Shown piece by piece: positions 1 through 5,145 of a stretch of DNA of 7,032 nucleotides. Source of the stretch: RYN-124 sp046262175 (lineage in GTDB: Bacteria; Actinomycetota; Actinomycetes; Mycobacteriales; SCTD01). The notes under the pieces were generated by a model. The model was not told the origin of the DNA and made no database searches. It saw only the letters and a program-made list of their open reading frames with translations. The translations under genes and the position numbers were made by a program. How positions within the stretch are numbered: the first letter of the stretch is position 1; each line of letters begins with the position of its first letter. The stretch is taken from assembly GCA_046262175.1 (NCBI GenBank), contig JBHENF010000192.1:1-7032 (forward strand), in the 5' to 3' direction.

Positions 1-893
1 GGCGCGTCTCCGTGACGGTGGACGTCGCCAGCGGCTCCACAACCGGCACGGAGACGATCACCGCCACCATCAACAATCCCGCGTCTACCCAGTGCCAGTC
101 CGATGGCGGCCGCTGCACCGACACGTCCACGAACACGATCACGATGGGCGCGTCCCCCTCACCGTCGGCGACAGCCACGCGCAGTGCCACGCCCAGCGCC
201 ACGCCGACCGCGAGCATCAGCCCGAGCTCCAGCCCGACCGGCACACCGTCCAGCAACCCCTGCCGCACGGTCGACGTCACCGTCACCACCCGGACGATCA
301 ACGCGACCGGGCTCGCCTCGGTGACCGCGTTCGGCGCGCGTCCGGGCAGCACGGTGGACCTGCAGGGTTACAGCCAGGACCACTTCGGCAGCCAGGGCTT
401 CTTCAACGACCCGACGCCGGTGGATCGCACCGGCACGGCTGACAGCAGCGGCAGCGTCACCTTCAGCGACCTGCGTCCGGCGTCCAACACCCGCCTGCGG
501 GCGCGGATGGCCGGCTGCACGTACACGGGCAACACCGACGTCATCGAGGTCCGCGCGCAGGAGACCCTGACCGTCCAGCGCACGGGTGCCCGCTCGTACA
601 CCTTCAGCGGTCGCAGCATCCCGGCCCGTCCGGGTGGGCTGATCGTCAGCCTGTACCGCATCACCGGCCAGGCTTGTGCCGCCGGTGTCGAGCCGAGCCG
701 CTGCCCGGGTGAGACGTTCATCGGCCAGGCACGGGCGGTCGCGCTCGGTCAGAATGGTGAGGGGCTGTACAGCATCCGGATCACGTTCCCGCCGCGGGAC
801 ACGAACGTCCGCGACGAGTTCGTCGTCAAGACCGGTCGTGACGCGCAGAACGCGCCCGGGCGCAGCAACGTACGCAGCCTGTTGATCTTCTAA
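1..893 (+). CDS. Secreted/cell-surface protein with Ser/Thr/Pro linker (5' partial)
   Basis: I do not recognise a named family. The reading frame is already open at base 3, so the true start and any signal peptide lie upstream; the GTG at 12 is only the first in-window start codon. The visible part has three segments. First is the end of a Thr/Asn-rich beta-sandwich-like module with a small Cys loop (CQSDGGRC). Next is a low-complexity Ser/Thr/Pro/Ala linker (147-260). Last is a C-terminal region of about 210 residues rich in beta-strand-forming Thr/Val/Arg, with Cys pairs (such as QACAAGVEPSRC) that could form disulfides. Such composition is typical of exported, possibly glycosylated actinobacterial proteins; that is inference. 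No LPXTG motif or C-terminal membrane segment is seen, and the protein ends ...RSLLIF. The TAA stop is 10 bp before a strong hairpin, so this gene ends its transcription unit. Confidence 0.75.
   Translation, partial: RVSVTVDVASGSTTGTETITATINNPASTQCQSDGGRCTDTSTNTITMGASPSPSATATRSATPSATPTASISPSSSPTGTPSSNPCRTVDVTVTTRTINATGLASVTAFGARPGSTVDLQGYSQDHFGSQGFFNDPTPVDRTGTADSSGSVTFSDLRPASNTRLRARMAGCTYTGNTDVIEVRAQETLTVQRTGARSYTFSGRSIPARPGGLIVSLYRITGQACAAGVEPSRCPGETFIGQARAVALGQNGEGLYSIRITFPPRDTNVRDEFVVKTGRDAQNAPGRSNVRSLLIF
147..260 (+). repeat. Ser/Thr/Pro/Ala low-complexity linker coding region
   Basis: About 38 codons are almost entirely Ser, Thr, Pro and Ala, including a 12-bp near-perfect tandem repeat encoding SATP twice (183-206). 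It separates two cysteine-containing folded regions of the secreted protein. Linkers of this composition are common between extracellular domains and can carry O-mannosylation in actinobacteria; glycosylation here is not shown. Confidence 0.7.
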
Positions 894-903
894 CAGGGCT
901 TGT

Positions 904-939
904 ACGAAGGGGCGGTTCCGCGAGGAGCCGCCCCTTCGT
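904..939 (+). terminator. Strong intrinsic-type hairpin after the secreted-protein gene
   Basis: Arms 904-919 and 924-939 form a 16-bp stem (15 Watson-Crick pairs plus one G-U at 916/927) closed by GCGA, a GNRA-type tetraloop. It begins 10 bp after the TAA at 891-893. No U tract follows, which is common for actinobacterial terminators. The stem ends 14 bp before the next gene's GTG, so it also covers where that gene's -35 region would lie. Confidence 0.85.
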
Positions 940-941
940 CG

Positions 942-947
942 TACGGT
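942..947 (+). promoter_or_regulatory. Candidate -10 box (TACGGT) for a leaderless LOG1 mRNA
   Basis: TACGGT fits the actinobacterial TANNNT -10 pattern and lies exactly at -12 to -7 if transcription starts on the G of the GTG at 954. No Shine-Dalgarno precedes that GTG, consistent with a leaderless message. No convincing -35 is seen, because that position is inside the terminator stem. Confidence 0.45.
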
Positions 948-953
948 CCTGTC

Positions 954-1763
954 GTGCCTGCGTCCATCGACCCCGACCGCTCGCCGGACCCCGGGATCAG
1001 CCCGGATCCCGCCCCGGAACCCACCCCCGAGAAGCAGCGCGGCCCGGTCACCCTCCGGCGCGGCCAGGTGCAGCCCAGCACCACCGACCAGCGGCTGCTG
1101 GACAACCGCGGCCCGACCGACTGGGTTCACGCCGACCCCTGGCGAGTGCTGCGCATCCAGAGCGAGTTCGTCGAGGGGTTCGGCCTGCTCGCCGAGCTGC
1201 CCAAGGCGGTCACGGTCTTCGGGTCGGCCCGTACGAAGCGCGACGAGCCGTACTACGCGCTCGGTCAGGCCCTGGGCACAGCCCTGGCGAATGCCGGCTG
1301 GGCCGTCATCACCGGCGGCGGGCCGGGCGTGATGGAGGCCGCGAACCGCGGCGCGAGCGAGGCCGGCGGTCTCAGCGTCGGGCTCGGGATCGAGCTGCCG
1401 TTCGAGCAGCACCTCAACGAGTGGGTCGACCTGGGCCTGAACTTCCGGTACTTCTTCGCCCGCAAGACGATGTTCGTCAAGTACGCGCAAGCGTTCGTCA
1501 TCCTCCCCGGCGGCTTCGGCACGATGGACGAGCTGTTCGAGGCGCTCACGCTCGTCCAGACGCACAAGGTCAACCAGTTCCCCGTCGTCCTGCTCGGCGT
1601 CGACTACTGGACCGGCCTCGTCGACTGGCTGCGCGGCACCATGGCCGAGCACGGCTACATCAACCCCGACGACCTCGACCTGTTGACGATCACCGACGAC
1701 GTCGACGAGGTGCTCGCCCTGCTCGCCGAGGCCGACGCGCAGCGGCCCGACCAGACGCTCTGA
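954..1763 (+). CDS. LOG-family (TIGR00730-type) Rossmann-fold protein, long form
   Basis: The 269-residue product carries the LOG/"lysine decarboxylase-like" signature: GGGPGVMEAAN at residues 121-131, FARK at 168-171 and PGGFGTMDE at 185-193. Family members with the PGGxGTxxE motif hydrolyse cytokinin riboside 5'-monophosphates to free base and ribose 5-phosphate, or act on other nucleoside monophosphates; the substrate here is not known. The first 50 or so residues are Pro/Asp/Arg-rich and look disordered. The fold starts near residue 85 (AVTVFGSAR). I chose the GTG at 954 because a -10 box is correctly placed before it and the upstream hairpin would otherwise lie in the coding sequence; an in-frame TTG at 900 is less likely. 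A shorter LOG paralogue follows after the toxin-antitoxin pair. The cytosolic location is inferred. Confidence 0.9.
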   Translation: MPASIDPDRSPDPGISPDPAPEPTPEKQRGPVTLRRGQVQPSTTDQRLLDNRGPTDWVHADPWRVLRIQSEFVEGFGLLAELPKAVTVFGSARTKRDEPYYALGQALGTALANAGWAVITGGGPGVMEAANRGASEAGGLSVGLGIELPFEQHLNEWVDLGLNFRYFFARKTMFVKYAQAFVILPGGFGTMDELFEALTLVQTHKVNQFPVVLLGVDYWTGLVDWLRGTMAEHGYINPDDLDLLTITDDVDEVLALLAEADAQRPDQTL

Positions 1764-1795
1764 TGCGCGTGATGCGTTAAAGTAGACATCATGCG
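1761..1795 (+). promoter_or_regulatory. vapBC promoter/operator candidate: TAAAGT -10 box and ATGCG repeats
   Basis: TAAAGT at 1778-1783 fits TANNNT and sits 7 bp before the ATG at 1791, so the vapB message is probably leaderless; no Shine-Dalgarno is present. Around it are two TGATGCG direct repeats (1761-1767, 1770-1776) and a third ATGCG at 1791-1795. TGATG (1770-1774) and CATCA (1787-1791) form an inverted pair bracketing the -10 box. VapB antitoxins usually repress their own promoter, so these repeats are operator candidates. No clear -35 is seen. Confidence 0.5.
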
Positions 1796-2048
1796 CACCA
1801 CCCTTTCCATCGCCGACGAGCTCCTGGCGTCGGCCAAGCAGCGGGCTCGCGAGCGTCACCTGACTCTCGGTCAAGTAGTGGAGGCGGCTCTCCGCCGCGA
1901 GCTGTCGGAGCAGGGGCGCTCCGTGGTGACTCCTGAGATCCCAGTCTTCGTCGGCGGCACAGGCCCCCGGCCGGGCCTGGACGTCACCTCCAACCGCGCC
2001 CTGGTCCAGGAGCTCGATCAGGACGTACCGCTGGACAAGCTCCGCTGA
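1791..2048 (+). CDS. vapB: VapB-type antitoxin (ribbon-helix-helix)
   Basis: This 85-residue protein begins MRTTLSIADELLASAKQRA, a classic ribbon-helix-helix start: a short DNA-contacting beta strand (about residues 2-6) then two helices to about residue 40. The C-terminal half, with PVFVGGTGPRPGLDV and a final acidic stretch (ELDQD), resembles the toxin-wrapping tail of mycobacterial-type VapB antitoxins. The expected role is to neutralise the adjacent PIN-domain toxin by occupying its active site and to autorepress the operon with it. The ATG at 1791 gives the correct N-terminus, and a -10 box lies just upstream. Its TGA shares one base with the toxin's ATG. Codons such as CAA and GTA (around 1870-1878) look slightly less GC-biased than those of the neighbours, a weak hint of acquisition. 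Confidence 0.88.
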   Translation: MRTTLSIADELLASAKQRARERHLTLGQVVEAALRRELSEQGRSVVTPEIPVFVGGTGPRPGLDVTSNRALVQELDQDVPLDKLR

Positions 2049-2476
2049 TGCTCCTGCTGGACGTCAACGTGCTCCTCGCCGCGTCGCGGGACGACCACCC
2101 GCACCACGGCGTGGCGCGCAGCTGGCTCGCCGGCATCGTCGGCGGCAACGAGCAGTTCGCCGTCCCGATGGGTGTCTGGTGGTCCTTTTTGCGCCTCGCC
2201 ACCAACCGCCGCGTCTTCCCGACGCCGACGCCCCTCTGGGAGGCGTTCGCGTTCGTCGACGCGGTCACGGCCCAGCCCGGCCACGTGCCCGTGCAGCCTT
2301 CGTCCCGTCACCTCGGGCTGCTGCGGCGTCGGTGCCAGGCGGTGGAGGCGTCGGGCGACCTGCTGCCGGACGCCGTTCTCGCCACGCTGGCGGAGGAGCT
2401 TGCCGCCACGGTCGTCACCTTCGACCGCGACTTCGCGCGACTCGGCGTGCCGTACCTCGTCCCCGTGGCGCCCTGA
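2048..2476 (+). CDS. vapC: VapC-type PIN-domain toxin
   Basis: This 142-residue PIN-domain protein opens MLLLDVNVLLAASRDDHPHH, matching the N-terminus of the VapC subfamily common in mycobacteria (TIGR00028-like). Metal-site acids visible are D5, D108 (in GDLLPDAVLATLA) and D126/D128 (TFDRDFARL). The FLRLATNRRVF segment (residues 47-57) is also typical. Family members are Mg2+-dependent ribonucleases that cut tRNA or rRNA and block translation. The acidic residue usually found just before the FLR segment is absent; Val/Trp occupy that position (AVPMGVWWSFLR). This may weaken metal binding, although the subfamily may vary there. The ATG overlaps the antitoxin stop (TGATG) without a Shine-Dalgarno, implying coupled translation. 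The stop overlaps the next gene's start in the same way. Confidence 0.88.
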   Translation: MLLLDVNVLLAASRDDHPHHGVARSWLAGIVGGNEQFAVPMGVWWSFLRLATNRRVFPTPTPLWEAFAFVDAVTAQPGHVPVQPSSRHLGLLRRRCQAVEASGDLLPDAVLATLAEELAATVVTFDRDFARLGVPYLVPVAP

Positions 2477-3084
2477 TGGCCGCGATCTGCGTCTACTGCT
2501 CGTCCAGTACGAAGATCGACCAGCGGTACGTGGACCTCGCGGCCGAGGTCGGCTCCGCTATCGCGGAGCGCGGGCACAGCCTCGTCTCGGGCGGCGGTGA
2601 CCTGTCCTGCATGGGGGCCGTCGCGCGCGCGGCCCGCGCGGGCGGCGCGAAGACGCTCGGCGTCATCCCGCGCGGCCTGCTCGAGCTCGAGGTGGGCGAC
2701 CAGGACGCCGACGAGCTGCTCATCGTCGACGACATGCGCACCCGCAAGGGCCTCATGGACGCGCGCAGCGACGCCTTCCTGACGCTGCCAGGCGGCCTCG
2801 GCACTCTGGAGGAGCTGCTCGAGGTGTGGGTCGCGCGCTTCCTCGGCATGCACACCAAGCCGGTGGTCGCGCTCGACCCTGACGGCCTGTTCGCCCCGCT
2901 CCGCCAGCAGGTCGCCCTGCTGGTCGAGAAGGGCTTCGTACGGCAGAGCGCCGTCGATGCCCTGCACTGGACGACCAGCACCGGCGAGGCGCTCGACCTG
3001 CTCGAGCAGCACCTGGGCGACGCCCGCATGACGCCGGCTCCCGAGGAGGTGCTCGAGTCCGTGGAAGGATCGGACACGTGCTGA
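2476..3084 (+). CDS. LOG-family protein, short form (cytokinin riboside 5'-monophosphate phosphoribohydrolase-like)
   Basis: The 202-residue product has the canonical LOG features: CVYCSSS at the first strand (residues 5-11), SGGGDLSCMGAVA (38-50), catalytic-type MRTRK (87-91) and PGGLGTLEE (105-113). Arg in the first of these last two motifs and Glu in the second are the catalytic residues of characterised LOGs. The size matches typical bacterial LOGs, about 190 residues, and the mycobacterial homologue Rv1205. The predicted reaction releases a free base from a nucleoside 5'-monophosphate. The start is the ATG at 2476, which shares its A with the vapC stop; no Shine-Dalgarno precedes it, so translation probably depends on ribosomes finishing vapC. 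Translation could be extended upstream in this frame, but that part would be a shadow of vapC. The 3' end overlaps the next gene by 7 nt. Confidence 0.92.
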   Translation: MAAICVYCSSSTKIDQRYVDLAAEVGSAIAERGHSLVSGGGDLSCMGAVARAARAGGAKTLGVIPRGLLELEVGDQDADELLIVDDMRTRKGLMDARSDAFLTLPGGLGTLEELLEVWVARFLGMHTKPVVALDPDGLFAPLRQQVALLVEKGFVRQSAVDALHWTTSTGEALDLLEQHLGDARMTPAPEEVLESVEGSDTC

Positions 3085-3698
3085 CCGTCCTCGCGATCCT
3101 CGGCGTCCTCGCGGTGCTGTTCGGTGCCGCCGTGGTCGCCACCCGCGAGGGGGAAGTGCTCCGGGACGCTCCCGAGGACGTCGCTGACCTCGCCCTGCCG
3201 CGCGGGCCGCTGCAGGCCGAGGACGTACGCAGTGCCCGGCTCGGGCTGGCCTTCCGCGGCTACCGCATGAGCGAGGTCGACGCGCTGCTGGACCGGCTGG
3301 CGGAGCAGCTTGCGCAGGCGCCCGTCGAGGCGCCCGTCGAAACGCTGCTCGACGCGCCGGTCGAGGCACCGGCCGTACAAGCCCCAGATGAGGACGAGGC
3401 GGAGAAGACGGTCGCCGCGGTCCGGGCCGCCCCTGTCAGCGCGAACGCGGCCGAGGTGTTCGAGCGGCCGGTGCGGCAGCCGGTCGTACCCTCCGAGCCG
3501 CCGCTGGAGTCCCCGCCGGTCCACCCGCGCGCCACGGACGTCGCCGTCACCGCGACGCCGATCGAGATCACGCAGCCGCCTGTTGAGGTCGCCCAGCCAG
3601 CCGTCGAGACCTCACAGCCGCCTGTCGAGATCGCCCAGACCCCCGTCGAGATCGCGCCGCTTCCCGCTGGCGAGCCGCCGGAGGCGCCGCGAGACTGA
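3078..3698 (+). CDS. Membrane-anchored protein with short DivIVA-like motif and PVE-repeat tail
   Basis: This 206-residue protein starts with one hydrophobic helix (about residues 2-21). Arg23 and Arg29 follow it, favouring a cytoplasmic C-terminus. Next is a conserved segment, LAFRGYRMSEVDALLDRLAE (58-77), the short DivIVA-like motif seen in small actinobacterial membrane proteins such as Rv1209 of M. tuberculosis. DivIVA/Wag31 proteins organise polar growth, so a role near the cell pole or division site is possible but unproven. The rest is Pro/Glu/Val/Ala-rich and disordered-looking: APVE repeats (residues 81-97) and five tandem heptads of the form PPVEIAQ (160-194). The GTG at 3078 has a GGAAGGA Shine-Dalgarno 8 bp upstream (3063-3069) and overlaps the LOG stop, so the two should be co-expressed. 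Confidence 0.82.
   Translation: MLTVLAILGVLAVLFGAAVVATREGEVLRDAPEDVADLALPRGPLQAEDVRSARLGLAFRGYRMSEVDALLDRLAEQLAQAPVEAPVETLLDAPVEAPAVQAPDEDEAEKTVAAVRAAPVSANAAEVFERPVRQPVVPSEPPLESPPVHPRATDVAVTATPIEITQPPVEVAQPAVETSQPPVEIAQTPVEIAPLPAGEPPEAPRD
3318..3365 (+). repeat. APVE coding repeats
   Basis: A 12-bp unit encoding Ala-Pro-Val-Glu occurs twice in tandem (3318-3329, 3330-3341) with one base change, and a third diverged copy starts at 3354. They precede the longer heptad array in the same protein. Confidence 0.7.
3555..3659 (+). repeat. Five tandem 21-bp units encoding PPVEIAQ-like heptads
   Basis: The five consecutive units read TPIEITQ, PPVEVAQ, PAVETSQ, PPVEIAQ and TPVEIAP. The period is exactly seven codons. 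Units 2 and 4 are the most alike at DNA level. The array forms most of the C-terminal tail of the DivIVA-motif protein and could expand or contract by slippage. Confidence 0.85.
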
Positions 3699-3703
3699 CC
3701 CGC

Positions 3704-4147
3704 GTGGTCACCCTGCAGCTCACCGTCGACGTTGACGCCCCCGCGCAGCGGACGTGGGACGCGGTCGTCGACTGGGATGGCCAGGGCGACTGGATGCTCG
3801 GCACCACCGTCCGCGGCGGGCACGGCCCGGGCGCGCGGATCGAGGCGTACACCGGGCGCAAGCCGTTCGGCTTCCTCGACACGATGGAGATCACCCTCTG
3901 GCAACCGCCGCGCGCCTGCCACGTGCGGCACACCGGGCGCATCGTGCGCGGCACCGGCGCCTTCGAGGTCGAGCCGCGCGGGGACAGCCGCAGCCGCTTC
4001 CTGTGGCGAGAAGACCTCGACCTGCCGCTCGGCGCGCTCGGTCGAGCAGCCTGGCCGCTGGTCAAGCCCTTCTTCGCGTACGGCGTGCAGCTGAGCCTCA
4101 AGCGGTTCGCCAGGATCGTCAGCGCGCAGGCATCTTCGCGGCGCTGA
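3704..4147 (+). CDS. SRPBCC (START-like/polyketide cyclase) family protein
   Basis: The 147-residue product has the SRPBCC pattern. An N-terminal strand and helix, LQLTVDVDAPAQRTWDAVVDW, is followed by antiparallel strands (ARIEAYT, MEITLWQPPRACHVRHTG, GTGAFEVEPRG, SRFLWREDLDL) and a long C-terminal helix (about residues 117-141, ending VQLSLKRFARIV). Family members bind hydrophobic ligands in a deep pocket, and some are cyclases or lipid carriers; nothing here identifies the ligand. The GTG at 3704 lies 5 nt after the stop of the DivIVA-motif gene, with only weak ribosome-binding sequence, so coupling within the same transcript is likely. This appears to be the last gene of the plus-strand run, since a hairpin-rich convergent region follows. 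Confidence 0.82.
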   Translation: MVTLQLTVDVDAPAQRTWDAVVDWDGQGDWMLGTTVRGGHGPGARIEAYTGRKPFGFLDTMEITLWQPPRACHVRHTGRIVRGTGAFEVEPRGDSRSRFLWREDLDLPLGALGRAAWPLVKPFFAYGVQLSLKRFARIVSAQASSRR

Positions 4148-4209
4148 ACGGGTCAGGGCACGGACGGAGCCCCGAAGATCTTGCCTTGAACCCGACCGTT
4201 GCACTGCAG

Positions 4210-4229
4210 GCGGCCGTGTCAGCGGCCGC
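4210..4229. terminator. Minor GC hairpin in the convergent region
   Basis: GCGGCCG (4210-4216) and CGGCCGC (4223-4229) can pair as a 7-bp all-GC stem around a 6-nt loop, 62 bp after the SRPBCC stop. It may assist termination in either direction; no U tract follows. Confidence 0.4.
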
Positions 4230-4252
4230 GCCCGTTGATCAACGCGGCGCGC

Positions 4253-4284
4253 ACGACCGTGGGCGACGGTCCGCTCACGGTCGT
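4253..4284. terminator. Probable bidirectional terminator between convergent genes
   Basis: Arms 4253-4265 and 4272-4284 form a 13-bp stem (one G-U pair at 4262/4275 on the plus-strand RNA) with a 6-nt loop. It lies 105 bp after the SRPBCC stop and 68 bp after the crotonase stop, and could serve both. No U tract is present on either side. Confidence 0.6.
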
Positions 4285-4352
4285 CCATGCGGCGATGATC
4301 ATGGGGAGGGTCGCGGGCGGGAGGGCCGCGAGAGGGCACGGTCGCCGGCCGG

Positions 4353-5135
4353 TCAGCGGCCGCTGAACACCGGCGCCTCCTTGGCCAGGAAGGACCGGAC
4401 CGCGGCGCGGTGGTCCTCCGTCGCCCCCGCCCGCGTCTGCAGCTCGTGCTCCTTCGCCAGCGCCTCCTCGAACGAGGACGATGACGCGAACGCGACGCTC
4501 TCCTTGATGGCGCCGTACGCGGCGGTCGGTCCGGCAGCCAGCCGCGCCGCGAGCTCGGCGGCGGCGGGCAGCACCTGCTCGGCCGGTACGACCGCGTTCA
4601 GCAGCCCCATCTCCAGCGCCTGCTCGGCGGTGAACGGCTCGGCGAGCATCAGCATGGCGGCCGCCCGTCCGGACCCGATGAGCCGCGGCAGCGACCACGA
4701 CAGCCCGCTGTCCGCCGTCAGGCCGATCCCGGCGAACGCCGTCGTGTACCGCGATCCGGATGCTCCGATCCGGAAGTCACACGCGCACGCGAGGCCCAAC
4801 CCCGCGCCAGCCGCCGTCCCGTTGATCGCCGCCACCACCGGCTTCGGCATGGCCGCGAGCAGCGACACGACCGGGTTGTAGTGCTCGCGCACCGTCGACA
4901 GCGGCGCCGGGTCGTTCGCCTCCAGCAGCGCGGCGTGCTCGCGCAGGTCCTGCCCGACGCAGAACGCCCGCCCGCTGCCCGTCAGCACCACCGCGCGCAC
5001 CGCAGAGTCGGCAGCCACCGACTCCACCGCAGCAAGCAGCGCGACCTTCGCCTCCACCGTCAGGGCGTTCATGCCCTCCGGGCGGTTCAGCGTGATGGTG
5101 GCGACGCCACCGGCGACCTCGACGAGCACGCTCAC
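4353..5135 (-). CDS. Crotonase-superfamily enzyme, PaaG-like enoyl-CoA isomerase
   Basis: This 260-residue protein has the crotonase core: an NRPEGMNALT start region, the first oxyanion-hole loop GRAFCVGQDL (residues 55-64), the second in NGTAAGAGLGLACACDFRI (105-123), and LPRLIG (149-154). Aligned by eye with rat enoyl-CoA hydratase, the two catalytic glutamates are replaced (G114, F134). An aspartate, D142 in LTADSGLSWSLPR, matches the catalytic Asp of PaaG and dienoyl-CoA isomerases. An isomerase such as 1,2-epoxyphenylacetyl-CoA isomerase is therefore more likely than a hydratase. The GTG start follows a GAGGAG Shine-Dalgarno (5142-5147) by 6 nt. A PaaX-family regulator gene ends 10 nt upstream, so the two form an operon. 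Exact substrate is inference. Confidence 0.88.
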   Translation of the reverse strand: MSVLVEVAGGVATITLNRPEGMNALTVEAKVALLAAVESVAADSAVRAVVLTGSGRAFCVGQDLREHAALLEANDPAPLSTVREHYNPVVSLLAAMPKPVVAAINGTAAGAGLGLACACDFRIGASGSRYTTAFAGIGLTADSGLSWSLPRLIGSGRAAAMLMLAEPFTAEQALEMGLLNAVVPAEQVLPAAAELAARLAAGPTAAYGAIKESVAFASSSSFEEALAKEHELQTRAGATEDHRAAVRSFLAKEAPVFSGR

Positions 5136-5145
5136 GGGGATCTCC

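Larger units (their letters stand above)
4148..4352. other. Convergent intergenic region with several inverted repeats
   Basis: This 205-bp stretch lies between two gene 3' ends and holds no supported gene. It contains a 7-bp stem with a 6-nt loop (4210-4229), a perfect 12-bp palindrome CGTTGATCAACG (4233-4244), and a 13-bp stem hairpin (4253-4284). The sequence GTCAGCGGCCGC occurs at 4218-4229 and again at 4352-4363, each preceded by CGGCCG. Confidence 0.7.

Noticed and set aside
900..953. Upstream TTG start extending LOG1 by 18 residues
   Set aside because: The extension would be encoded by the terminator hairpin; the GTG at 954 has a correctly placed -10 box.
159..1874. 571-codon open frame on the minus strand across the secreted protein, LOG1 and the vapB start
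   Set aside because: It runs antisense through genes with clear family motifs, crosses a terminator hairpin, and its Arg/Gly/Ala/Asp-rich translation shows no domain; typical shadow frame of high-GC DNA.
2308..3524. Long minus-strand open frames opposite LOG2 and the DivIVA-motif gene
   Set aside because: LOG2 and its neighbour are well supported on the plus strand; the antisense translations are low-complexity and unrecognisable.
4219..4302. 27-residue minus-strand frame downstream of the crotonase gene
   Set aside because: There is a pyrimidine-rich sequence before the ATG instead of a Shine-Dalgarno, it overlaps the terminator hairpin, and the product has no recognisable feature.
3260..4339. 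359-codon minus-strand open frame opposite the DivIVA-motif and SRPBCC genes
   Set aside because: The Ser/Thr/Gly repeats in it are just the reverse reading of the PVE repeats; no ribosome-binding site or family motif.
4353..5135. Calling the crotonase a true enoyl-CoA hydratase
   Set aside because: Both hydratase catalytic glutamates appear to be missing (G114, F134), while the PaaG-type Asp is present.
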